NCBI RefSeq assembly: GCF_900604385.1
Contig: NZ_LR027382.1
Span: 744,001-808,000 of the forward strand
Origin: Alistipes megaguti
GTDB lineage: Bacteria; Bacteroidota; Bacteroidia; Bacteroidales; Rikenellaceae
DNA length: 64,000 bases
Direction: 5' to 3'
The number at the start of each line of letters is the position of its first letter. Position 1 is the stretch's first letter. Position numbers and translations under genes: made by a program. Shown piece after piece: positions 54,261 through 63,820 of this stretch. Below the pieces are notes generated by a model. That model was given only the letters and a program-made list of their open reading frames with translations, ran no database searches and was not told where the DNA came from.

Positions 54261-56464
54261 TCACCTCACGCTCACCTCGTCGAGGAAGAACCACGAGGGA
54301 TGACCCACGCCGTAGTGCCACGACGGACAGTTCTTCGTACCGATGATGTCGATGCGCACATACCGTGCCCGGCGGGGAGTGTCGCTGCGGAAGGAGGCCT
54401 GTACGAACTTGACCTGCGGGGAACGGTCCTCGGCAAAATGCTGCTCGCCGAAGGGCTCATAGGCGGCATTGTCGCACGAAAGCGAGCAGGCGACCCGCTC
54501 GGGAAGCAGAATCCAGGCCCCCAGCTGATGCAGGAAATCGCACTCGACAAGCGACACCTCCCGCTCCTGGCCAAGGTCGATGATGAAGCTGCCGTCGCAG
54601 CCCTCCCAGCCGACCCAGCTCTCCACGTAGGTCGTGCCGCCGAACAGCCCGTCGGTCAGGGCCGTCTCGCCCAGCTTCGCATAGCGGGGCGACGGAGCCT
54701 CGATCCAGGTAACCTTTGCACCGCGAGCCAGATCGGGCTTCAGATTCTTGTCGGGCATGTAACGCACCCGATAGAGCTGGCAATACTCTTCGGGGGTATT
54801 GCGGCGCTCGTTGAGTATCGGAATGGCGAAATGGCGGCAGCGCTCCCCGAAGAGTTCCAGCCGGGCCATCGTCGCCTCGGGATCCTTCACCCCTTCCGCA
54901 CGGTCGATCTCCAGTTCGGAATACTGCAGAGGAAGCCGCGAAAGGCGTACGCGGTCGAGCAGCACCGAATCGTCGGCTACGGCCGCCTCGGCCTGATCGA
55001 AAAGTTCGTTGTAGCGTTTGCGGCACTTGGCATTGAGCATGCCGTCCTTGTGCGTAACCGGCGAATCGTAGATCCAGAGCTCCTTGTTGCTGGCGAGCAG
55101 CCCCCCTTCGAGCAGCTTCTCGTACTGATAGACGTAGGGGGCCGCCGCACCGTAGTAGCCCCGCATGAAGGAGCGCATGAGCGAGTCGCTGTCCTGATCG
55201 GGATTCCACATCAGCTTGCTCACCATGTAGGCCCGCATCTCGGGGAAACAGCTGCCCCGTTCACCGCCGATCTGCGAGAAGTGCATCGTGACGTGGTTCT
55301 TTCGGAACAACTGGATGTTCTTCTGCAGGATCGGGAAGTTGGGGAACGGCGAGAGCATGTTGTCGAAGTTGATGCCGTAGTCCCAGACGAAGAGGTTGTC
55401 GCTGATGGCCGACCACCCCTCCAGCGCCTGCACGAAATCGTGTCCCGAAGCGTTGTCCGTCAGCGGAACCTCCCGTTTGCAGTCGATGTCGCAGAGCATG
55501 ATGTTGACATTCGGGCGCGGCTTGACGTGCTTGGGCGGATGCATTGTATAGAGGTAGGCCAGCGTCGAGAACTCCTTGTCGGGGAAACGGTCGGCCAGGC
55601 GGTTCAGGAAATGGATCAGACTCCCCGACGGACCCCCCCCTCGCGCTCGTCGAGAGCCCGGCACCGAGGGCACGTGCAGTTGGTGAAGTTGCCGTCGTTC
55701 TGGCTCACCGAGATCGTGTTCATCCCGGGATTGGCCCGGAAGATGGAGTCGATCTTCGTGCAGACCACCTCGAAGAGTTCGGGATTGGTCAGACACCACT
55801 GGCTCGCCTTGCCCGGACGCCGCTGTCCGTTGATGAAGGCGTAGTATTCGGGATGGCTCTTTCCGTAGACGTCCGACGGCAGAATGCGGTCGAAGGTATG
55901 GACCCAGTAGCCTCCGGCAAAGGTCTCCTCGGGCTCCTCGAAGCGGAACCAGTCGCGGTAGAAGGGCTCCTTCATCGCATAGCACTGACTCTGCCGGAAC
56001 CGGAAGGCCGGATTCTCGGCATGGCTCATCTCGGGAATCGTCACCTGCGCACGCTCGGTCAGCCGATAGGCGTTGTTCCCGTAGTAGGCCACGCCGAGGT
56101 ACTGTTCCAGAAGGGTCACAACGCCGTAAATCGTCCCTTTGCCCCCTCCGCCGGAGATCAGCAGCCGGCCGTTGTCGGTTCTCAGGCGGAATCCATCCTC
56201 GGTCAGTCCGCGGCTCTCCCCGGCGTCGATGACAATATCTCCGCGACGGGGTTTCTCCCCGTTCGCCACCACAGGCAGCTGCGCCCCGCTGATGCGTCCG
56301 ACAAACTCCCGCAACAGCGCGGCAGCCCGCATGTCCACCGAATCGGCCGGATCGGCGACAATCCGCGCGACGGCCTTTCCATGCTTCACGACCTGTACCT
56401 GAGCAGCCGCCGGGAGGGTGACAGCTGCCAGGCACAAGGCATACAACCAGTTTTGAATCTTCAT
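54261..56464 (-). pseudogene. DUF4838 carbohydrate-active protein, split at a G8 tract
   Basis: If read through, about 734 residues. Signal peptide 1-20 (MKIQNWLYALCLAAVTLPAA). The N-terminal glycosidase-accessory-type domain is about 25-140 (VDMRAAALLREFVGRISGAQ). The DUF4838 barrel region spans about 150-560 (TFAGGYWVHTFDRILP; VSQNDGNFTNCTCPRCRALD). The C-terminal discoidin-like domain ends SWFFLDEVSV. The frame breaks at eight consecutive G on the minus strand (plus 55633-55640). With nine G the two halves join as EREGGG-PSGSLIHF; with eight, the protein stops at 55616. It may be a phase-variable gene, a recent loss or an assembly error. Confidence 0.8.
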
Positions 56465-56684
56465 ATCTTGCAGTTTTTGGGGTCCGGGTTTGCGTTCCGA
56501 CAAGCGATTTCCGTATGGCAAGTTAACACATTGTCCGATGAAATCACAAAACGGGAACTTTTTTACGATAAGCCCCCGTCTTGCCGCATTCCCGGGACTG
56601 CCACCCATCGCCACCAAGCGGAGCCGCTCTTCTGGAACGAAATCCGCGTCAGATCCATCCTGCGAAAATTTTCGCCCCCCACAT

Positions 56685-56732
56685 GTTGCATGATTGATTT
56701 TTTTCGTACATTTGCATTAACAATTTTGTTAA
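56685..56732 (+). promoter_or_regulatory. Promoter and palindromic operator of the efflux operon
   Basis: TTG (56686-56688), an 18-nt spacer and TACATTTG (56707-56714). The palindrome TTAACAATTTTGTTAA (56717-56732) starts 3 bases after the -7 box, covering the transcript start, the expected position for TetR autorepression. A related half site (ATTGTTAG) follows at 56738-56745. Confidence 0.65.
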
Positions 56733-56763
56733 ACCACATTGTTAGTACAGATCCAAAAAGATC

Positions 56764-57396
56764 ATGGACAAGAAGGAAAAACCGTCCACGGAACAGTTGA
56801 TCCTTGAGGCGGCCGAAGAGGAGTTTCTCCTAAAAGGATTTGACGGAGCCCGCACGACGGCCATAGCCGAGCGGGCGGGCGTGACGCATGCCATGCTGCA
56901 CTACTACTTCCGCACCAAGGAGCAACTCTTCGAGCGGATCGTCGCCAAGATTACGACACTTGTCGCACAGACGATCTTCGCGGCCATGGGAGATCCGCAG
57001 CGACCGATCGTCGAGCGCATCCGGTCGGGCATCGCATCGCACTTCGACCTGGTTGCGGCCCATCCGCTGCTGCCGCGCTTCTTTCTGAACGAGGTGGTGA
57101 TGCGCCCCGAACGTTACCACCTGCTCGACGACTCGCTGAAGGAGCGGATCCCGACGCTCTTTCTGCGATTGCAGGCGGAAGCGGATCGGGCGGCCGAAGC
57201 CGGCGAGATGGAGGCCGTCGACATGCGCCAGCTCTTCATCAGCATCGTGTCGCTCAACGTCTTTCCGTTTCTGGCCCTTCCGTTTGCGGGGCTGTTGCTG
57301 GGAGAGATGGCCGGCGACCGCGAAAAGTTTCTGGCCGCGCGCAAGGCCGAAGCCATCGAAACCATCCTGCGAAGAATTCAAAAACCGAAACCATGA
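56764..57396 (+). CDS. TetR/AcrR-family repressor
   Basis: 210 residues. The N-terminal HTH covers about 10-58 (LILEAAEEEFLLKGFDGART, then AERAGVTHAMLHYYFRTKEQ). The ligand-binding helical domain is about 60-205 and hydrophobic around 165-185 (SLNVFPFLALPFAGLLLGEM). It heads the tetR-tolC-hlyD-ABC operon, overlapping the TolC gene by 4 bases. It probably represses the operon through the palindrome at 56717-56732 and releases it on binding an exported compound. Confidence 0.92.
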   Translation: MDKKEKPSTEQLILEAAEEEFLLKGFDGARTTAIAERAGVTHAMLHYYFRTKEQLFERIVAKITTLVAQTIFAAMGDPQRPIVERIRSGIASHFDLVAAHPLLPRFFLNEVVMRPERYHLLDDSLKERIPTLFLRLQAEADRAAEAGEMEAVDMRQLFISIVSLNVFPFLALPFAGLLLGEMAGDREKFLAARKAEAIETILRRIQKPKP

Positions 57397-58667
57397 AGAG
57401 AATAGTCCTGATTCTGCTGGCCGCAGCTTCGATGACGACACTCCGCGGGCAGACGCTCGACGAGTGCCGCCGCCTGGCACGGGAACACTATCCCGAAATC
57501 CGGCAATACGACCTGATCACGCAGAGCGAACAATACGACCTGTCGAACGCCGCCCGGGCGTGGATTCCGCAGGTCTCGCTCTCGGGGCAGGCATCGTGGC
57601 AAAACGCAACGTCGACGTTCCCCGGAGCATTGGGCGAGATACTCGCCTCACGGGGTATGCAGATGGAGGGGATCCGCCGCGAGCAGTACCGGGCGGCGAT
57701 CGACGTCTCGCAGACGATCTGGGACGGCGGTCACTCCCGGGCCGCGAAAGAGATGGCGCAGGCCGAGGCTGCGGAGATGCGCCGGCAAACGGAGGTGGAT
57801 CTGTATGCCCTGCAATCGAGAGTCGACGACCTCTACTTCGGGATTCTCCTGCTGGACGAACGCCGAACGCAGATCGCGGCACAAATCAACTTGTTGGAGA
57901 GCAATCTCACACGCATGAGGAGCTGCATTGCAAACGGTCTGGCCACGCGGTCGGACGCCGACGCCGTCGAAGCGGAGCTGCTGACCGTCCGCCAAACGCT
58001 GGAACAGATCGAGGCATCCCGTGCCAGTTACCGCCGGATGCTGGAGATCTTCATCGGGCAGCCGCTCACGACGGAGGGGTTGGAGCGCCCGGTCGAACCC
58101 ACACTCGGCGACGGGTCGCCGCATCCCGAGCTGGCGCTGCTTGAGGCCCGGGCCCAAAGGATCGACGTTCGACGCAAAGCGCTCAACAGCGCACTGATGC
58201 CGCGCTTCAGCGCCTTCGCACAAGGCTATTTCGGATATCCGGGTCTGGACATGTTCCAAAGCATGATGTCGACGGACGGAACGCTCAACGCGCTGGTGGG
58301 AGTGCGCATGTCGTGGAATATCGGGGCCCTCTACACCCGTCGCAACGATCTCGGGAAACTCCGCACGGCCCGGCAGCAGATCGGCATCCAGCGCGATATC
58401 TTCGACTTCAACACCCGTCTGCAGACGACCCGAGAGGAGGGTGAAATCGCCCGTCTGCGCAAGGCCGTGGAGGCCGACACCCGGATTGTCGAACTGCGCC
58501 GCGCGGTGCGCATGGCGGCCGAATCGCAACTGGAGAACGGTGTGATCAACACCACCGACCTGCTGCGCAAAATCACCGACGAAACCTCGGCCACGCTGAA
58601 CCGCAGCACCCATGAAATAGAGCTTCTCCAGGCGCTCTACCAACTGAAACACGTATTAAACCGATAA
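57393..58667 (+). CDS. TolC-family outer-membrane efflux protein
   Basis: 424 residues. Signal peptide 1-19 (ending LRGQT). Two outer-membrane efflux repeats follow: about 20-200 (LDECRRLAREHYPEIRQYDL; ARAWIPQVSLSGQASW) and 230-415 (HPELALLEARAQRIDVRRKA; MSWNIGALYTRRNDL), with long coiled helices. It forms the outer-membrane exit duct for the ABC system encoded downstream. The start overlaps the tetR stop in ATGA. Confidence 0.92.
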   Translation: MKRIVLILLAAASMTTLRGQTLDECRRLAREHYPEIRQYDLITQSEQYDLSNAARAWIPQVSLSGQASWQNATSTFPGALGEILASRGMQMEGIRREQYRAAIDVSQTIWDGGHSRAAKEMAQAEAAEMRRQTEVDLYALQSRVDDLYFGILLLDERRTQIAAQINLLESNLTRMRSCIANGLATRSDADAVEAELLTVRQTLEQIEASRASYRRMLEIFIGQPLTTEGLERPVEPTLGDGSPHPELALLEARAQRIDVRRKALNSALMPRFSAFAQGYFGYPGLDMFQSMMSTDGTLNALVGVRMSWNIGALYTRRNDLGKLRTARQQIGIQRDIFDFNTRLQTTREEGEIARLRKAVEADTRIVELRRAVRMAAESQLENGVINTTDLLRKITDETSATLNRSTHEIELLQALYQLKHVLNR

Positions 58668-58671
58668 ACCC

Positions 58672-59571
58672 ATGAAACGTATTGTCTGTATGGCCGCGGC
58701 GGCTCTTGCGGTGTCGTGCGGCGCAGAGGCGGAGTTCGATGCGCAGGGGAGCTTCGAGGCAACCGAGGTCGTCGTTTCGGCCGAGGCCGCGGGACGCATC
58801 CTGTGGTTCGACGCCGAGGAGGGAACGGCCGTCGAACCCGGCGTGACGATCGGCCAGATCGACACCCTGCAGCTCGATCTGCAACGGCGGCAACTCGAAG
58901 CACAGCAGGCGGCGCTGCTCGCAAGCCGGCCCGACATCCGGGCTCAGGCCGCCGCCCTGCGCGAACAGATCGCCAAACAGGAACAGGAGCTCGCCCGGGT
59001 GCAGAACCTGCTGCGCGACGGGGCGGCCACCACCAAACAGCGGGATGACATCGAGGCGCAGATCCGGATTCTGCAAAGCCAGCTGTCGGCAACCCTCTCG
59101 TCGCTGGACAAGAGCACCGTCACGATCGACGGCAACGCCGCAGTCGTCGAGGCGCAGATCGCCGCGCTGGATGACCGGATCGCCCGGTGCCGCATCGCGC
59201 CGCCCGTCGCGGGCGTCGTGCTGGCGAAGTATGCCGAAGCGGGCGAACTGGCCGCCGTGGGCAAACCCCTGCTGAAGGTGGCCGATCTGGAGCATCTCTA
59301 TCTGCGGGCCTACTTCACCTCGGAGCAGCTCGCCGCGATCCGCATCGGAGATCGGGTGACGGTGACGGCCGACTTCGGCGGCGATCAGCGCTACGACTAC
59401 GAGGGGCGCATCGCATGGATCTCACCCGAGAGTGAATTTACCCCCAAGACGATCCAGACCCGAAATTCGCGGGCCAACCTGGTCTATGCCGCGAAGATCG
59501 CCGTGCGCAACGACGGACGGCTGAAGATCGGCCTGGCGGGCGAAGTACGGCTGCACGATGGAAGCCATTGA
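58672..59571 (+). CDS. HlyD/MFP-family periplasmic adaptor lipoprotein
   Basis: 299 residues. Lipobox ALAVSCGAE (Cys16) anchors it. A lipoyl-type half (SAEAAGRILWFDAEEGTAVE, about 38-57) is followed by a long coiled-coil hairpin (about 70-150; LREQIAKQEQELARVQNLLR), the second lipoyl half (RIAPPVAGVVLAKYAEAGEL, about 178-197) and a beta barrel (YLRAYFTSEQLAAIRIGDRV). It bridges the inner-membrane ABC transporter to TolC. The layout matches YbhG/YhiI-type adaptors. Overlaps the ATPase gene by 14 bases. Confidence 0.92.
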   Translation: MKRIVCMAAAALAVSCGAEAEFDAQGSFEATEVVVSAEAAGRILWFDAEEGTAVEPGVTIGQIDTLQLDLQRRQLEAQQAALLASRPDIRAQAAALREQIAKQEQELARVQNLLRDGAATTKQRDDIEAQIRILQSQLSATLSSLDKSTVTIDGNAAVVEAQIAALDDRIARCRIAPPVAGVVLAKYAEAGELAAVGKPLLKVADLEHLYLRAYFTSEQLAAIRIGDRVTVTADFGGDQRYDYEGRIAWISPESEFTPKTIQTRNSRANLVYAAKIAVRNDGRLKIGLAGEVRLHDGSH

Positions 59572-60457
59572 GGTCAAGGGGCTGTCGAAGCGGTTCGGCG
59601 CGGTGCAGGCGCTCGATGCGGTGACCTTCTCCGTCCACCGGGGCGAACTGTTCGGACTGATCGGGCCCGACGGTGCCGGAAAGACCACGCTCTTCCGGCT
59701 GCTCGCGACACTGCTCGCCCCCGACGGCGGTGAGGCCCGGGTCGGCGGCTGCGACATCGCGCGGGATTACCGTGCAATCCGCTCGCGCGTGGGATACATG
59801 CCCGGACGCTTCTCGCTCTACGGCGATCTGACGGTCGAGGAGAACCTCCGCTTCTTCGCCGCGCTGTTCGGCGTCGAGGTCGAAGCCTCGTACGACCTCA
59901 TCACACCCGTCTACCGGCAGATCGAGCCCTTCCGCCGGCGCCGGGCCGCGAAACTCTCGGGCGGCATGAAGCAGAAGCTGGCCCTGTCGTGCGCCCTGAT
60001 CCACCGGCCGGAGATCCTCTTCCTCGACGAACCCACGACGGGCGTCGATGCCGTCTCACGCAGCGAATTCTGGGAGATGCTCGACGGCCTCAGGCAGCGG
60101 GGGATGACCATCCTCGTCTCGACGCCCTACATGGACGAAGCCGCGCGCTGCGACCGGATCGCCCTCTGCAACGAAGGGCGTCTGCTCGGTATCGACACCC
60201 CCGAGGCGTTGGTCCGGCGCTTCGAGGGACGGCTCTATGCCATCCGGGCCGACGCGATGTTCGCGCTGCTCGGCGCCGCCCGCCGCATCCAGGGGGTCGA
60301 AGCGTGCTATCCCTTCGGCGAGACGCACCATCTGGTGGCCGGAGCGGATTTCAACGTACAGCGCTTTACCGAGCAGCTGGGCCCGATGTCCGGACTGCAC
60401 ATCGAGCCCGCGGAGGCTACGATCGAAGATGTATTTATCCAATGGATGAAACGATGA
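59558..60457 (+). CDS. ABC-2 exporter ATPase, first subunit
   Basis: 299 residues. Walker A GPDGAGKTTLF (about 38-48), signature LSGGMKQK (about 137-144), Walker B EILFLDEP (about 156-163), then the switch His replaced in the region VSTPYMDEA (Pro-Tyr in place of the usual His-Tyr). The C-terminal 80 residues form a DrrA-type extension. Pairs with the next ATPase; in E. coli the homologous YbhF carries both units in one chain. Overlaps both neighbours. Confidence 0.93.
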   Translation: MEAIEVKGLSKRFGAVQALDAVTFSVHRGELFGLIGPDGAGKTTLFRLLATLLAPDGGEARVGGCDIARDYRAIRSRVGYMPGRFSLYGDLTVEENLRFFAALFGVEVEASYDLITPVYRQIEPFRRRRAAKLSGGMKQKLALSCALIHRPEILFLDEPTTGVDAVSRSEFWEMLDGLRQRGMTILVSTPYMDEAARCDRIALCNEGRLLGIDTPEALVRRFEGRLYAIRADAMFALLGAARRIQGVEACYPFGETHHLVAGADFNVQRFTEQLGPMSGLHIEPAEATIEDVFIQWMKR

Positions 60458-61194
60458 ACGACACCGTCATATCGGTCCACGAACTGACCAAACGCTTCGG
60501 CGACTTCACGGCTGTCGACCGGATCTCGTTCGAGGTCTCACGCGGGGAGATCTTCGGATTCCTCGGGGCCAACGGCGCCGGAAAGACCACTGCCATGCGC
60601 ATGTTGTGCGGGTTGAGCCGCCCGACCTCGGGCAGCGGCCGCGTCGCGGGATGCGACATCGTGCGCCAGAGCGAGCAGATCAAGCACCATATCGGCTACA
60701 TGAGCCAGCGCTTCTCGCTCTACGACGATCTCACCGTACGGGAGAACATCCGCCTCTTTGCCGGCATCTACGGACTCTCGCGCCGTGAGACCGGCGTGCG
60801 GAGCGACGACCTGCTCCGCCGGCTCAACCTCGCCCCGGAGGGCAATACGCCGGTCGGGGCGCTGCCCCTGGGCTGGAAACAGAAACTGGCCTTTGCCATC
60901 GCCACACTCCACCGGCCCGAGGTGGTCTTTCTCGACGAGCCGACGGGTGGCGTAGATCCCCTTACGCGCCGCCAGTTCTGGGAGATGATCTACGAGGCGG
61001 CGGCCGGCGGTACGACCCTCTTCGTCACGACCCACTACATGGACGAGGCGGAGTACTGCTCGCGGGTCTCGATCATGGTCGACGGACGCATCCGTGCGCT
61101 CGACACCCCCTCCCGTCTGAAACAACAATTCGCCGCCCGCTCGATGGACGAGCTCTTCCGGCTCCTGGCACGCGGCGCCCAACGAAGCGAATAG
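60454..61194 (+). CDS. ABC-2 exporter ATPase, second subunit
   Basis: 246 residues. Walker A GANGAGKTTAM (about 37-47), Walker B EVVFLDEP (about 155-162), and switch His in VTTHYMDEAEYC. The signature is degenerate: LPLGWKQK instead of LSGGQ. The first ATPase has the reverse pattern (good signature, altered switch), so the two probably form an asymmetric heterodimer. The start at 60454 overlaps the previous stop in ATGA. Confidence 0.92.
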   Translation: MNDTVISVHELTKRFGDFTAVDRISFEVSRGEIFGFLGANGAGKTTAMRMLCGLSRPTSGSGRVAGCDIVRQSEQIKHHIGYMSQRFSLYDDLTVRENIRLFAGIYGLSRRETGVRSDDLLRRLNLAPEGNTPVGALPLGWKQKLAFAIATLHRPEVVFLDEPTGGVDPLTRRQFWEMIYEAAAGGTTLFVTTHYMDEAEYCSRVSIMVDGRIRALDTPSRLKQQFAARSMDELFRLLARGAQRSE

Positions 61195-61197
61195 CCC

Positions 61198-62292
61198 ATG
61201 AAAAGCAATTTCACAGCCTTTGTCCGCAAGGAGACCCTCCACATCCTGCGCGACCGGCGCACGATGCTCATCGTGCTGCTCATCCCGGTGGTGCTGATGG
61301 TGCTGTTCGGCTTCGCCATCTCGACCGAGGTGAACGAGGTGCGCATTGCGGTCGTCGCAACGGACCGGACCGACGGCGTACGCGAAGCCGTCGAGCGGAT
61401 CGTCCGCAACGACAGCTTTACGTTCTGCGGCTACATCACGCAGGAGCGCATCGATCCGATGCTGCGCACGGGCCGTGCCGATGCCGTTGCTGTCTTCGCC
61501 CCGGACTACGACCGCCTCCGGCTGCAGGCTGCCGCCGGCACACCGCAACAACCCCTTATCCAGCTGATCCTCGACGCTTCGAACGTCAATACGGCCGGCA
61601 CGGCCGCCGCCTGGCTGCAGGGAGTGCTGCTCGGCGAGGCTTCGCCGCAGACGCTCTTCGAAACCCGCATGCTGTTCAATCCCCGGATGAAGAGCGCCTT
61701 CAACTTCGTCCCGGGTATCATGGGACTGATCTTCATTCTGGTCTGCGCCATGATGACCTCGGTCTCGATCGTGCGCGAAAAGGAGTCGGGAACGATGGAG
61801 GTGCTGCTCGTCTCACCGGTGAGGCCGTTCCGGATCATTCTGGCCAAGATGATTCCCTACTTCGCCGTCTCGTGCATCGTGCTGGTCCTGATTCTGCTGC
61901 TGGCCCGCTTCCTGCTGGATGTACCGATGAGCGGCGGCGTGGCGGGCATCTTTGCCCTGTCGCTGCTCTACCTGATGCTCTCGCTGGCACTGGGACTGCT
62001 GGTCTCGACCCTCGCCCGGACGCAGGTCGCCGCACTGCTCATCTCGGCAATGGTCATGCTGCTGCCCATTCTGATGCTCTCGGGGATGATCTTCCCGATC
62101 GAGAATCTGCCGCGTTTCTTCCGGTGGGTATCGGCCGTCGTGCCGGCCCGCTGGTACATCGACGCCATGCGGCGGATGATGATCCAGGGTGCTTCGATGG
62201 CCGACGTATGGGTGGACGGCGCCGTGCTGCTCGCAATGACCGGGCTGCTGCTCGGCGTATCGTTCCGCAAGTTCAACGACAAACTCGAATAA
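61198..62292 (+). CDS. ABC-2 type permease, first
   Basis: 364 residues. One N-terminal helix (about 22-40, MLIVLLIPVVLMVLFGFAIS), a large extracytoplasmic domain (about 42-170), then five helices from about 175 (FVPGIMGLIFILVCAMMTSV) to the end. EKESGTMEVLLVSPVRPFRI (about 193-212) is the typical ABC-2 coupling stretch. Forms the membrane pore with the next gene product. Three bases after the ATPase gene. Confidence 0.93.
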   Translation: MKSNFTAFVRKETLHILRDRRTMLIVLLIPVVLMVLFGFAISTEVNEVRIAVVATDRTDGVREAVERIVRNDSFTFCGYITQERIDPMLRTGRADAVAVFAPDYDRLRLQAAAGTPQQPLIQLILDASNVNTAGTAAAWLQGVLLGEASPQTLFETRMLFNPRMKSAFNFVPGIMGLIFILVCAMMTSVSIVREKESGTMEVLLVSPVRPFRIILAKMIPYFAVSCIVLVLILLLARFLLDVPMSGGVAGIFALSLLYLMLSLALGLLVSTLARTQVAALLISAMVMLLPILMLSGMIFPIENLPRFFRWVSAVVPARWYIDAMRRMMIQGASMADVWVDGAVLLAMTGLLLGVSFRKFNDKLE

Positions 62293-62296
62293 CTCA

Positions 62297-63400
62297 ATGA
62301 GAGCCTTTTTCGTCCTGTTGCAGAAGGAGTTCCTGCAGATCCGGCGCAACCGGTTCCTGCCGCGGCTGATCGTTGTCTTCCCCATCATGGTGATGCTGGT
62401 GTTGCCGCTGGTGATGACGATGGATGTCCGCCACGTCCGGGTTGCCGTCGTGGATCTGGACCGCTCGTCGACTTCGCAACGGCTGATTTCGCACCTCGGG
62501 GCAACGACCTATTTCTCACTGGCAAACCGCTGCGCGCAATACAACGAAGCCCTGCATCTGCTGGAACACGGAGATGCGGACGTCATTCTGCAGATTCCGC
62601 GGGAGTTCGAGCACGGCTGGATGGCCGGATCGCCGGACCGGATTCAGATTACGGCCAACGGGGTCAATGCAACCAAAGGGGCACTCGCCATGCAGTACCT
62701 GCTGCAGTCCGTCGCCCGCACGCTGGGTGAAATCCGTGCCGAACAGAGTCCGGCTCCGACTTCGGAGTTGATTACGGTTCAGAACCGCTTCAACCCGACA
62801 CTCGACTACCGTCACTACATGATTCCGGCACTGATGATCATGCTGTTTATCCTCATCTGCGGTTTTCTGCCGGCACTGAGTATTGTCGGCGAGAAGGAAC
62901 GCGGCACGATCGAACAAATCAACGTCACCCCCGTCGGCCGGTTGACCTTCACCCTTTCGAAACTGATCCCCTACTGGCTCATCGGCCTCTTTGTACTGAC
63001 GGCAGCCATGGCAGTGGCCCGGCTGGTCTACGGACTTGCGCCGGCAGGCTCGGTCGGGGCGGTCTACCTCGGGGCGATGCTCTTCATACTGACCATTTCG
63101 GGATTCAGTCTGACCGTGGCGAACTTCTCGCAAACCATGCAGCAGACCATGTTCGTCATGTTCTTCTTCATCATGATCTTCGTACTGATGAGCGGACTGC
63201 TGACACCGATCGCCTCCATGCCGGAGTGGGCGCAGCGGATCACCTACGTACTGCCACCCCGGTATTTCGTCGAGATTCTGCGGGCGGTCTATCTGAAGGG
63301 GACAACCATTTTGGAATTGGGAACTTCATACATCGCCCTCGGCCTTTTCGCCCTGCTGTTCAATGGCCTGGCCGCAGTCACCTACCATAAGCGGCAATAG
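62297..63400 (+). CDS. ABC-2 type permease, second
   Basis: 367 residues with the same plan as its neighbour: N-terminal helix (about 20-38), periplasmic domain (about 40-170), five helices from about 175, and the coupling stretch EKERGTIEQINVTPVGRLTF (about 198-217). Ends the tetR-to-permease operon. The exported compound is unknown; homologues move drugs, lipids or cell-envelope stress agents. Confidence 0.93.
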   Translation: MRAFFVLLQKEFLQIRRNRFLPRLIVVFPIMVMLVLPLVMTMDVRHVRVAVVDLDRSSTSQRLISHLGATTYFSLANRCAQYNEALHLLEHGDADVILQIPREFEHGWMAGSPDRIQITANGVNATKGALAMQYLLQSVARTLGEIRAEQSPAPTSELITVQNRFNPTLDYRHYMIPALMIMLFILICGFLPALSIVGEKERGTIEQINVTPVGRLTFTLSKLIPYWLIGLFVLTAAMAVARLVYGLAPAGSVGAVYLGAMLFILTISGFSLTVANFSQTMQQTMFVMFFFIMIFVLMSGLLTPIASMPEWAQRITYVLPPRYFVEILRAVYLKGTTILELGTSYIALGLFALLFNGLAAVTYHKRQ

Positions 63401-63546
63401 GTGCAGGTCCGGGCCTAAGCCACATTCCATCAAGCAGCTAAAGGAGACATCCCGATCCATTCTTACGGACAGTATGGCGCAAAAAGCACGCCCGACAAAA
63501 GGACAACGATGCTACGAAGCAAATGATGCAGATCAGCGAAATAGAG

Positions 63547-63594
63547 CTTAATCGTGACCTGTTTTCGGTCCGGGCAAAACAGGTCACGATTAAG
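63547..63594. repeat. Palindrome, copy 2 of the dispersed intergenic repeat
   Basis: A perfect 19-bp inverted repeat (63547-63565 with 63576-63594) with a 10-nt loop. The inner 16 bases of each arm are identical to those of the copy at 16544-16588, while the loops differ in sequence and length. Confidence 0.85.
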
Positions 63595-63650
63595 GCGTGA
63601 AATACTTGCTGCCTTTTGCTTTCTTTCTGGGTTTCTTTCTGGCCCCCTCT

Positions 63651-63678
63651 GGAGCAGAAAACGGGACTCGTACTCGCG
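63651..63678 (-). repeat. Partial tRNA-Gly 3'-end copy
   Basis: These 28 bases match 63821-63848 at 25 positions. They cover the 3' acceptor strand, T-arm 3' side and most of the T-loop of the tRNA-Gly-like gene 170 bases away. No anticodon arm accompanies it. It could be an old attachment-site duplicate or a tRNA relic. Confidence 0.6.
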
Positions 63679-63777
63679 TTGCGCACGAGTGATTCCGCGA
63701 ATTTTGGCAGACACCCCCGCCCCCTGGGAGAGGTGCTTTGAGATCACATGTGCCGAGTCCCTCATGCACCGGCATAC

Positions 63778-63820
63778 AAAACAAAAGGGAGAGCCTTTCA
63801 GAGGTTCTCCCTTTTGTTTT
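63778..63820 (-). terminator. Hairpin terminator after the tRNA-Gly-like gene
   Basis: A 19-bp stem with one G-T pair (63778-63796 with 63802-63820), A-rich on one side and T-rich on the other, directly abutting the tRNA 3' end on the minus strand. Confidence 0.75.
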
